In this document: piece by piece, positions 34,237 through 44,100 of the stretch | Layout of the letters: the number at the start of each line of letters is the position of its first letter | How positions within the stretch are numbered: position 1 is the stretch's first letter | Assembly: GCA_011316305.1 (NCBI GenBank) | Contig: SAUG01000070.1 | Span: forward strand, 186,001 to 250,000 | Origin: Rusavskia elegans | Lineage: Eukaryota > Ascomycota > Lecanoromycetes > Teloschistales > Teloschistaceae | Length of the DNA stretch: 64,000 nt | Reading direction: 5' to 3' | The notes under the pieces: model-generated | What the model was told of the DNA's origin: nothing | Databases searched by the model: none | What the model saw: the letters and a program-made list of their open reading frames with translations, nothing else | Position numbers and translations under genes: made by a program

Positions 34237-37200
34237 ATGTTCGGATCCGTCCCTAACATTGGGAAATGGATTCCTGATCATGCGCTAGCGATCGATTCCC
34301 TTGCTTTGGTATCTACTCTCCCCGTGCTTCAGGATGCCACGTTTGTCTGTTCACTGGCCTGGATCCTGTATCGGATCTGGCAGATCTACCAGAAACCAGT
34401 GGATGAGCTTGTCGAGCTCTTGGGCTTAGACATTCCTCCCGTGCCCGATGTGTCTTTGGGAGGTATCTCGTCCGACTCGGTTTTGCTTTACTGGAAGCCA
34501 GTAGACAATCAGTCTACCTCACTCAAACATGCTATCCAAGTTAACGGGATCAAAGGTTGGTCTCATATCAAATTTACATCAACGCCACGACCTGAGCTTA
34601 TAATTCTCAGTTGGGGAAATCAACCTAAAAGACGACTCCATCCAAGTCACTGGGCTCAAGCCTGGACATTTCTACAACATTCGGGTTATTGCCAGTAACT
34701 CAGCAGGCTTCTCCACCCTTGGAGTTCTCATCCGTCTGAGGACTGTGCCCGCAGTCAGCAAAGATGGTAGTGAAATCACCAGAATCGGACAAGATGATGG
34801 CATTGAACAGGACGAGAATAGCGAGCCCGCCAGCATTCGCCCAATACCTTCGCATTCATTTTCGACAACCCATGCTCCTCCCCACCAAGCCGCGAAGGAA
34901 GCCTCCGTTACCCAATATGGTAGTAGAAGAACGGTCCTTGGGAGACGAGCTTCGCCGGCAACGTCCATAACGGAACCCTCTTCGTTGCTATCGAGCCGTG
35001 CAGCGAGTGTGAACGAAGATGACTCTGACGGATCGATTCAGCGACTTACCGAACAGCTTGACCGTCTCAGACGTGAACAGTATGAGACAGACAAACAGGT
35101 CGACGACGAGGACCGTGAGCATCTGACAACAATCGCTGATCTCTCCAAAGATCGAGACCGTCTCAAGCAAACGCTGAAAGAGAAAGAGGAGTCAGTGGTC
35201 GAGCTCAAGAGACACACTGGCCACCTGGAGAAGACCAACCGATCCGCGCAAAGTAAAAAGGCGATGAAGGAGAGGATATTGCAGCAAAAGAAAGCAGAAC
35301 GGCAGAAGATTATAGAGGATATAGGCCATTGGGATGAGGATATCGCCTCGATGCACCAAGAGAGCGAACGAATGGCGCTCGAAAAGGAGCAGATAATGGT
35401 TGCCAAAGACGAGCATGTAGTGGAAGTCCGAACTCAAATATCAATAGACCAGGGGGATATCAGGAGTCTGGAGGACGACATTCGGACGAAGGGTATCCAA
35501 ATCAAGCTAATGGAGAAGGATCGGGAAGGCTCAGACGGTCATGATTATGATCAGGATAGTGGTCACAACGAAACCAACGAGGATAAAGCGTGGGACCTCA
35601 GAGTGCATGCAATACAAATGCAGCTCGCGAGCATGTGGCAGACTCTACAACAGGTCATACTGCATCACACAAATTACGATAACGTTGAACTAATGAGTAG
35701 CAGGTTGAAGCTGAGCACCAGCAAGCACAAGAACGTGTAGCTTATTGGACGTCTCGGCGCTCACGAGATCCCAGCCATTTTGCTGCGTTACCAGCTACCG
35801 AGTCTCCCTTCACTAATCGCCCTCTTAGGCTCCAACGACATCGTCATTTCGGCTCAAGAAGTAATGCAATCCCTGTGCCTTTCGGCGGATACCAAGGTGT
35901 CCCATACAACTCTTCAAGCGCGTCTCCACATTTCTCTTCTGCTTCCCCGTTCTTCAACATGAGCAACGGAATGGCTGTTGCGGACATGCCAGCAACAGGG
36001 AAGCTTAGCCCATCTTTTAATGAAAGCGAGATCCTGGCAGCTGGGGGCGCCATGAGTCCTGCAGCGACTGACCTGTTACCATCAAATCTCTTTAGAGACG
36101 AGGATAGCTTCATCCAAGAATCACCCACCGCGCTTCGACATGAATCGTCTGGTGGAGGCTCTTCTGAGAGGATAGATTCACAAGGTATTTCTCTACTCGA
36201 CAATCCCGACACAGAGAGGCGTACCCCTGGATCCGTCGAAAGCCGACGCGGCAGCCATCTTTCAAGCCCCCATGGCAGTATCCGAAACCACCGTAGCGGA
36301 CAGTCATCCGGAGACATATTCGCAGATAACGACCGCTTGTCGGCCCCTTCCACAGGCGCCTCGGCCTTTCCCAACGCAACTCCAAACGGCAATCCATTGA
36401 GTACAAGCAGGCTTGCCCACTTCTTCCCAACTTTCAGTCGCCAGCGTGGAAAGCCAAGTACACACGAACCGCCGGCACTGGGGACTCTGAAACAAGGCCA
36501 AAGCCAATCTTTCCCCCGAAACATGGACCAGGACTCGTTCGATACCCTAGTCGGACGGCGGCGCAGGGGAAGTTACGGCAGCTGGGCTCTACCAATGGCA
36601 GGGCTGTTAAATCGTCATAGTATGGGGACAGATGAGGGCTCTAAGGATACTTCTGTCTTCAGGACCACTAATGCTACGGGAACGAGAAGTCGATTGAGTA
36701 TGTCCGGCTCTCGAGGAGAGACTGATGGGGTCATTGGGTTCCATGATAGGTCCTCTTCTCGTCCATCATCAATTTACTCGTTTGATCAAATTCGCGGCAG
36801 ACCCTCCAGTGACAGCCAGCGGCTTAGCGCTTGGCCGGTGACCGAAAGTACGCCTAGCCGCAGCAGTCCCCTCAACGTAAACTGGTCAACTTCAGGAGGT
36901 CCGTGGTCTCGAGCTCCGTCACGTCGTCCTTCCGTTCAGCATGGATCAACCAGCAATCTTTCGATCGGTTCGACGCCTCTCGACTCGGAGTCCTATGATA
37001 ATGTACTGGCTCCACAGCGATCAGAACAGTTGCCAATAGGCACGAGACCGCACTCCTCACAGCGCTTTCCGACGCCGAAGCTTAATCCTGCAGCGCCAAC
37101 ATTTAAGACGATATTTGGACGAAGTGAGGCGCGAAAAGCTGCCAAGGCCGAGAAGGCGAACGAGAGGGCAGCGGAAAAAGACAGGGCAAAAGAAGGCGAG

Positions 37201-37680
37201 ACGGGTCACGCCGAGGAGCCGGCGTCGGCAGGGGAAGAATCGTCACTATCGCAGCCACGGCGCTCGAGGGATGCAGGATCCATCACAACGGCCGGCTCTG
37301 TAGCCGAGTCGCACGACTCACTCGATCACTCAATGTCGGGAACAACCTCGGAAGCAACAGCTTCATCAGCAACGCGGGAATCCTTCATGCAGAAAATCAC
37401 ACGCAAGAGCAGCTCCAGCATGTTCAATGTCCCCTGGGGCAAAGAGCGTGGTGGGCTCTTCTCGAAGAAGGCTGGTGAACCATCGACGCCCGACGAAGGT
37501 GGAGAGGACGGACCGGGTGAAGGGCATATTCCAAAGACTGGAGATAATGTTACGAGTACACCACAGCAAGAAAAAGGCAGCCGCTCCAGCCTATCGTGGC
37601 CTAACATGAGAAGGAAGTCGAAGAAAGGGGGGCTGGCAGTTGAGATAGGTAACGAAACTGCAGACGATGATGATATGTGA
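34237..37680 (+). CDS. Fibronectin type III / coiled-coil fungal protein, probably membrane-anchored
   Basis: A large, conserved-looking fungal protein without known role. Three exons: 34237-34555, 34611-35653 and 35704-37680, joined in frame to 1112 aa. One hydrophobic segment near residues 34-51 (ATFVCSLAWILYRIWQIY) could be an N-terminal membrane anchor. A fibronectin type III domain follows (about 70-150: VSLGGISSDSVLLYWKPVDN ... LKPGHFYNIRVIASNSAG). A long charged coiled coil runs from about 248 to 415 (SIQRLTEQLDRLRREQYETD) and resumes at the second intron junction (LQQVEAEHQQAQERV). The C-terminal 550 residues are disordered, Ser/Pro/Arg-rich, with many RxxS-type sites, a basic-acidic helix near 960 (ARKAAKAEKANERAAEKDRA), and GLFSKK-type motifs at the end. 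This layout suggests a scaffold at a membrane or cell cortex, but that is inference. Confidence 0.8.
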
Positions 37681-38346
37681 ACGGAGTCTGTTTGTAATCG
37701 TAGAACCCAAACGCTGCGAAGTTATGTAGCTGATTATTAGCGCTTATCCGGAGATGTTGAACTGGGGAAGGCCTCTACAGTCGCAAGACAGGACGAGTCT
37801 TGAGGGGATGAAGTGGCCCCGGTTTGTTCCGTCGGTTTGAGGTCTTGCGAAAAGATTGCAAAGCCAAGAAACTTGGCCTGCGAGATATCCGACATCCACC
37901 CACCTGTTTTACATACAAAACGCGTCGATTATCCCCAGTACCAGGTTTCTACATCGGCGAAATTGACCTAATTCGGTATATTTGAAGCTCTAGACTGTAA
38001 TATATCCAGCTAATCTTGGTATTTCTTTTGTAGAACCACTGCCTACCACTACCGCCGCTATAACTAAAACCCTCGCCCCTTCCCTGCGCTCCCGTATACG
38101 ATATTAAGCTCTAAAATATCCTTACTAGGAATCGTCTGATGTCGAAGGTAAATAAGGTACAAAAGGAACTGGGGATGGCTGGGGCAGTTTGTATGTAAAA
38201 CAGGTGGGGTTGTGCCGTCTTGGTTTTGCAATCTTTTCGCAAGACCTAATTGCCGCGCGTGTGTCTCGGCAAAACTAGAAAAAAATGACCCACTGCATGC
38301 TGTCGGATAGAGGGCTTGTGATATACAAGATGACAGTGCATATTCG
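37681..38346. other. Intergenic region holding a MITE-like element
   Basis: The 666 bp between the FN3 gene and TMA23. Most of it is the inverted-repeat element 37840-38247. The remaining about 100 bp is all that separates the element from the TMA23 start, so the element probably lies in the TMA23 promoter or leader. Confidence 0.6.
37840..38247. mobile_element. MITE-like inverted-repeat element, about 408 bp
   Basis: Two long inverted arms. The left arm starts AGGTCTTGCGAAAAGATTGC at 37840 and runs to about 37920. The right arm is its reverse complement at 38186-38247, ending GCAATCTTTTCGCAAGACCT. The outer 29 bases match with one difference, and an inner block (CACCTGTTTTACATACAAA-type) also matches. 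The left arm has about 20 extra bases between the two blocks. The middle has no coding capacity. No clear target-site duplication is seen. This looks like a non-autonomous DNA transposon, but a hairpin-forming regulatory element is possible. Confidence 0.6.
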
Positions 38347-39258
38347 ATGAACGCCGCCGCATACCTCACAAGCCAAGGCTGGCGTGGATCTGGACACGCA
38401 CTTCATCCCAACGGCAAAGGCATCTCAAAACCCTTGCTTGTCTCCAAGAAAACCAATGTGCTTGGTGTGGGCAAGAAAGCTCACGACGCATATGCGGACC
38501 AATGGTGGTCAAGAGCTATTGATGACACTCTGAGGAGCTTGAATGGCCAGAGTACTACTAGAAAGATTGCGACGTTCAAAGAGGGAGATGCAAAATCGCC
38601 AGCCATCGTGCCAACCCGATGGACCGCGAACGGTGGCTTGTATGGCAGCTTCGTGAGAGGAGAAGGCTTAAGGGGCACGAGGAGCGCAGAGCAAGACGTG
38701 ATGGAGACTGCATCCGACGTTGAGCCCCCGAACAAGAAGAGACGGCTCGACGATTCCAGAGAGCATCTGGCTGAACGAGATCAAAGTACTACAAAGAATC
38801 ACTCCAAGAAGCGCACCAGCAATGAGCCGTCCTCCAACACCGGTTCCAAGAACGGTCATGCATCTGCTGCAGCAATTGAAGCCTCAACCGAAGTGTCTCC
38901 ACTTCGCAGCCGTGTCTCAAGTCGTGCCAAACACCAACAGGAGGTTATGAAGAACAGCAAGACACATCTGATCGAGAGCAAACTCGATTCAAATAGTTTG
39001 ACGGACTCGACCACATGTTCTGAAGTAGCAGGATCTGTAGGAAACAGCAAGGCTACACCAATCTTTGAGACTGCGGATGATAAGGAAACCGCTGGACAAG
39101 GCGAACCTCAGGGGCATCGCAGTAAGAGGAAAGAGCGAAGTCTCAAAGAGCAAGGTTTGATTAGGGATGCGGCTTCCAACGGGCGTGGAACTGAACCAGG
39201 TACGGATCATCGGGTCAAGAAGAAGAAAAAGAAGAGACGGAAGGATGAAGGTCCATGA
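38347..39258 (+). CDS. TMA23: G-patch nucleolar protein, TMA23-like ribosome biogenesis factor
   Basis: A 303-aa intron-less protein with the N-terminal G-patch arrangement of Tma23: AYLTSQGWRGSGHALHPNGK then GISKPLLVSKKTNVLGVGKK and an ADQWW motif near residues 50-54. Yeast Tma23 is a nucleolar protein needed for normal 40S biogenesis; G-patches activate DEAH helicases. The rest is Lys/Arg/Ser-rich and disordered, with a nuclear-localisation-type PPNKKRRL near residue 128 and a poly-Lys C-terminus (HRVKKKKKKRRKDEG). Convergent with THG1 with only about 55 bp between stop codons. The element at 37840-38247 lies directly upstream. The related PXR1 family is an alternative, but the ADQWW block and short G-patch fit Tma23 better. 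Confidence 0.8.
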   Translation: MNAAAYLTSQGWRGSGHALHPNGKGISKPLLVSKKTNVLGVGKKAHDAYADQWWSRAIDDTLRSLNGQSTTRKIATFKEGDAKSPAIVPTRWTANGGLYGSFVRGEGLRGTRSAEQDVMETASDVEPPNKKRRLDDSREHLAERDQSTTKNHSKKRTSNEPSSNTGSKNGHASAAAIEASTEVSPLRSRVSSRAKHQQEVMKNSKTHLIESKLDSNSLTDSTTCSEVAGSVGNSKATPIFETADDKETAGQGEPQGHRSKRKERSLKEQGLIRDAASNGRGTEPGTDHRVKKKKKKRRKDEGP

Positions 39259-39313
39259 GCAATTAATGCAGCAGGGACCACATAGCAAATTCACATTCCG
39301 ATGCTCTCAGTGT

Positions 39314-40567
39314 TCATCCATCTGTCAAAAGCCATGGGTGAGCTTCCCAGAAATGATCACGGATGATGTCCACAAATTGCAACTCAATCTCGGCCTTCGA
39401 GCGCCGTTTCCTTTCCTTCTCCATTCGCTTTTTGGAAATCTCGCGTTCCTCACCGTAGTGTTCTGGTGTCATGTTGTCCGTAGCGCCTGTAGATGGGATT
39501 CCATACTAGTCCGTTAGCCTACATCTCTTCGCGGTGATGAGACAACAAACGAACATCTCTAAATAGTACACTTCCCTTCTTAAACTGCTCGGGTTCGTCA
39601 TTGTAGTTGATACCAAACCTTGAAAATAAAATTTCATTCTTCTGCGAGGCTACTGTTCCCTGTATGACGGTAGCACCGATCCCTCGAAGAAGAGAGACTG
39701 GGCGAAGTACCTTGAGCGCGTCCTCGGCTTCAGTCGTCCCCATGTTCCCCTTTTGTACAAGGGCCCAAAAGGTGGTGTTATAAAGATTGTTGATGTGACC
39801 TTGACAACTATTAACAGCCCGAGCTAAAAAGCGCAGCACACCCATGGGTGGAGCTTCTTACAATCGGCCTGTCTCCAGCTGAGATAATCTCTCATGTTCT
39901 GGACTGAGGGATACAGCACCACTCTCCCGTCAAAGGAGGGCATGGGAGATGACAGGGCCCGATCATGGAAGAACGAAGGCCATAGGTAGATATAGTATGA
40001 TGTGAATGTGGATACCACTGTTGTCAGGATTTTGCTGGCAAAAAGCATTAGCCCATCCGCGGTTTTGATGAAATATGTGGACACGGGCGATAGCATAGGG
40101 GATTACCTCTCTCGTCGATCGAATAATTCACTAGATCGATCGAAGACAAAGCTACATGGCATATAAGTCCGTCATACATCGTCGCATGATTCTTTGGGCT
40201 TATTGATGCAGACCTGTACTCATCGCTAATTCCATAGGCGAGGACAACATCTGGGAGTTCCTTCAAAACCCCAGTGGCAGCCGCATTCATCAAGTCTAGA
40301 GCTCTTCGATCGTTGGGCTTCTCGAAGTTGTATCTCGATGAGAGGCTACAAACAAGGTGTTGTTATTCGTGGGGTGGTAACATGGTATGGGTTGAATCAG
40401 GGGAGGGGACGCACTGGTGGAAGCCACGGCCATCGATACGAACCACCAAGAAAGTGTTGGGTAGAAGATTCGGGTGTTGCTCAAAACCTTTGACATATTC
40501 ATACCTGAACACCTTGGGTCAAAACTATCGGAGAATTACTGATGGTTGCTCACTTTGATTTGGCCAT
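39314..40567 (-). CDS. THG1: tRNA(His) guanylyltransferase Thg1
   Basis: Adds the essential G at position -1 of tRNA-His by 3'-to-5' polymerisation. Seven exons on the minus strand: 40554-40567, 40415-40504, 40214-40345, 40107-40151, 39862-40034, 39551-39799 and 39314-39486, giving 291 aa. The first exon is only 14 nt (MAKSK), and exon 4 is 45 nt. The metal-binding residues are in place: RIDGRGFH with Asp at residue 29 and GISDEYSF with Asp at residue 76, the same numbers as in yeast and human Thg1. Other family blocks are [39 protein letters not shown] and [14 protein letters not shown]. The C-terminus ends [15 protein letters not shown]. The sixth intron uses a GTTTGT donor, chosen because it alone restores frame. 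Without splicing the gene is unreadable. Confidence 0.93.
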
Positions 40568-40938
40568 TGAATCGATGGATCCAAAAATGCACAACTACAA
40601 ACACCAGGATTCCAGGAGAGAAGAGGAATGACTCATAGGGTGATATTTGCGGAACATCAACACCCATGGTGGGCCTACTTATCAAAAATCAGAGATGCCA
40701 CTTGAATCTTCAAGCTGACTCATGGGGATGTACGGAGTACTGTCCCTCGAAACTCTATGATGCATGCACACAAGTTCGGCCAGATGAAGCTCATCTCTAT
40801 CAATGCTCAAATGATGCAAAGTAAAATGCATTCTCCCTCTGCCCCTTTGTCCTAGCCCTGGAAGAAACCTTTGCTGGCAAATTGCAATAAAGATCCGTCT
40901 GAGTAACGCCCGTGCTGATGTAGCAACCTCATGATCCG

Positions 40939-40971
<33 letters not shown>

Positions 40972-41147
40972 CGCCACCTAAGTCAACGAGTCAAACCAAA
41001 GAGGGAATACATTCTAATGTTACATAGTATCATGCTCCCAGCGTATCCACTGATTAAGATTCACACGAGTAGTTTCCTACAACCAACGTGTCAGCCTCGA
41101 CGACATCATACACAGTACCCAAGAACCTTACAGCCTTGTGAACCTCC
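40568..41147. other. Intergenic region between RPB1 and THG1
   Basis: About 580 bp, upstream of THG1 and downstream of RPB1 (both minus). Contains the homopolymer at 40941-40969. No gene seen. Confidence 0.5.
40941..40969. repeat. A29 homopolymer tract
   Basis: Twenty-nine consecutive A residues on the plus strand (T on the strand of RPB1), about 180 bases past the RPB1 stop codon. Sharp edges (GGC before, CCC after). A microsatellite, likely variable; its exact length may be uncertain from sequencing. Confidence 0.9.
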
Positions 41148-44100
41148 CTACTTCCCCCTCGGCGACGTTGGAGAGTAGGTAGGAGAAGTCGGAGACCATT
41201 TGGGCGAGGAAGCTGAGTATGGCGCAGAACCCGGCGACGTCGGAGAAGTGAAATTTGGAGAGGTTGGCGAGTAGCTTCCACTAGGGCTCGTCGGGCTGAA
41301 CGCTGGAGAGGTCGGGCTATAGCTTTGGGGCGAGGTTGGAGAAGTAGGGGAATGACGCTGTCCTGCTGCTGGACCCGCGTATTGCGGACTGCTGGGGCTG
41401 TAGACGGGCGAGCTCGGGCTGAAGTTGGGGGATGAAGGACTGTAGTTGGGCGATGTTGGACTGTAGGTGGGCGACGTTGGAGAGTAACTGGGTGAAGTTG
41501 GTGAGTAGGACGGTGATGTAGGTGAGATGCCCGACTGCCCGTACTGTGGCGACGTCGGTGAGTATCCCGGCGAGGTGGGTGAATAGCCAGGCGACGTCGG
41601 TGTGAACGCTGGACTCGCGGGCGAAAACCGAGGGGACGTGGAGAATCCGGGACTGCTGATACTCATCCCTGGCGAAGTGGGAGAATAGCCCGGTGAGGTT
41701 GGAGAGTAACCGCTGGGCGAAGTAGGGCTGGTATTGAACGGACTGCTGGGTGAATAGCCTGCGCTGCTTGGACTACGCGCAGAGTATGGGCTGAGGCCAC
41801 CGCCGTAGCCTTGTGGCTGGTACTCTGTAAAACCTCCCGGCGTTTGTGCACCCGAATTGACGATAGGGGAGAACGACGCTCCATAGTCGGGCGTGCCCAG
41901 GTAACCATTGTCCTGCATGGGAGATCCGCTGTCATACGGTGTCGCAGCGCCATCGGCGACCATGTTGCCCTTGACACCAATGTTCGAAATAAGCCTTCCG
42001 TGGTCTGACACCACTGTTTCTAGCATCTCTTGATCCAACAGAACTTCGAGTTCCCCAGTTCCCAACGGTGCCAACTGTCCAAGCATAACGTTCTCAGACA
42101 CACCGCGGCAGTCGTCCAGCTCACCGCAGGCGGCCGCCTCAAGCAGTATTTCCACCGTCTCTTCGAAGGAACATCTCATCAATGCGCCAGTGTTACCTCT
42201 GTTGATGCCATGGCGGGTGATGGCCATCATGTGGCCGCGTGATGTCATAACATCGACCAACAGCGCCAAATGGCGATGGTTGACGTAGGATCCATCGAAT
42301 GCCAGCACCGCTGTCAGTTCGCGCATCAGTGCTGACCTAGTAGCCTCTATGCCGAACACCTGCAGGACCTCGAAGAAGGAATTGGAGTATGTTCGCTTCG
42401 TATCGACACCATCCATTGTTAACACGGCGGCCAGAGCGGTCCCTTCGGTGTCCAACGTCCATTCTGCATCTTTCTTGATCTTCATTGAACCGTCTTTCTC
42501 GTGGATGACCGTGTCCTTGGTCGTAATGAAAGCTTTCTTAATCTTTGGGATACCTCGAAGTGTAAGGTCGTCCAAAATGTGAGCCTCGAGCTTCTTCAGA
42601 TTTCCCTCGTCGGTGTCCTCGGGATCTTCGTATTCATCATCCTTGGAGTTTGGTTTTATTAGACGCATTCGAATGACTTGCTCTTCAGCATTATCATCGC
42701 TGAAAATGACTGCGAGGTCCGCTTCATAATCCTCTCTGATCTTGCTCGCAACCTCTTGTACCGTGAGCCCTTTGTCCAATAGCCGACGGCGTCCGAGCAC
42801 GATCCGTAGAAGCCATCTAGACTGACGCTGGTCGACTCCCGAGTCAAGCTCGGGCAGGATGAAGTAGGAGTCGACCATGTCTCGGTCTGCCTCAATCACT
42901 GTCGATTGTATGTCAGGATCATAGTATAATTCCGTGGTTTCGGTTACGGAACGAAGGGTGGTGTGTTCTATAGCCCGTCGTACGGTGTTGGTGTTTTCTT
43001 GGTCAATTGCTTTATCGCCAACGCTCTTGAATGTTGTGTAGACGGTCATTGTGGGGGTCTTGATATCCTTTGCCACATTCAGGATTTCTTTGAGACGAGG
43101 CACCCCTAAGGTAACGTTCTTGGACGCAACTCCAGCAAAATGGAACGTGTTCAGCGTCATCTGTGTAGCTGGTTCTCCAATCGATTGTGCCGCCAACACC
43201 CCTACCATCTCACCCGGATTTACAGCTGCTCGACAGAACTTGCTCTCGATTTCCCCCAGGACATGTTGAAACGCAAGCTTATTCAAAGAATTTTCCAACA
43301 CCAAACGTTTGAAAACCAAGCGAGAGCGCAACTGCGCCTTGAACAATAACGTAGCGTTGTGTTGAGCTTCTTGGGAAAGAGGATCATGTCCACGTACGAT
43401 CACGAGCCGATCGAGTAAGTCATTGACTTGGGGTATGACTTCAGCAGGATGCAGGTTGCTTCTCGCGTTGTTCCTAATTTTGAACGCAGCTTTGGCGTTT
43501 TCAAGTATGCGGATGATGTTGAGAGGTAAATAGTACATAGGGCTATCGTCAGTCTTCTTCTCCCGGAGGAAGTCGCGTGCCTTCTGTAGCTGCTCGTATT
43601 CCTCGTCCAGATGACTTTGGACATCGAGGTCACCAGCGATCTCTTTGGAGCACTCAAGAAATTCAGGCGGTATACTGGTTTCAGGTCTGGGATCCATGAG
43701 ATCAACGCGACATTTTCGTTCGAATTGATTGCTTGAACAAGTGACGATGTCGACAGATTGAGACTCGATGTGGACCGCGTCGAGGCCGTCTTCACCGTAC
43801 AAGAATTGTACGACATCCCCGAGGGAATTTCGGACCGTGCCATCGTACTTAGCCATGACGTCTTCAAGCGCTTTGACCAGACGCCTTTGGATGTATCCAG
43901 TTTCCGCTGTCTTGACCGCAGTGTCAATGAGACCTTCGCGACCAGCCATTGCGTGGAAAAAGAATTCAGTAGGAGTAAGGCCCCGTAGGTATGAGTTTTC
44001 CACAAAGCCTCTAGACTCTGGAGAGTAATCGTCCTTGGTGAAATGGGGCAAAGTCCGGTACTTGAAACCAAATGGTATTCGTTTGCCCTCGACGGCTTGC

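Noticed and set aside
40941..40969. Poly(A) tail of a processed pseudogene
   Set aside because: No gene copy lies directly 5' of the tract on the plus strand; it is a simple microsatellite.
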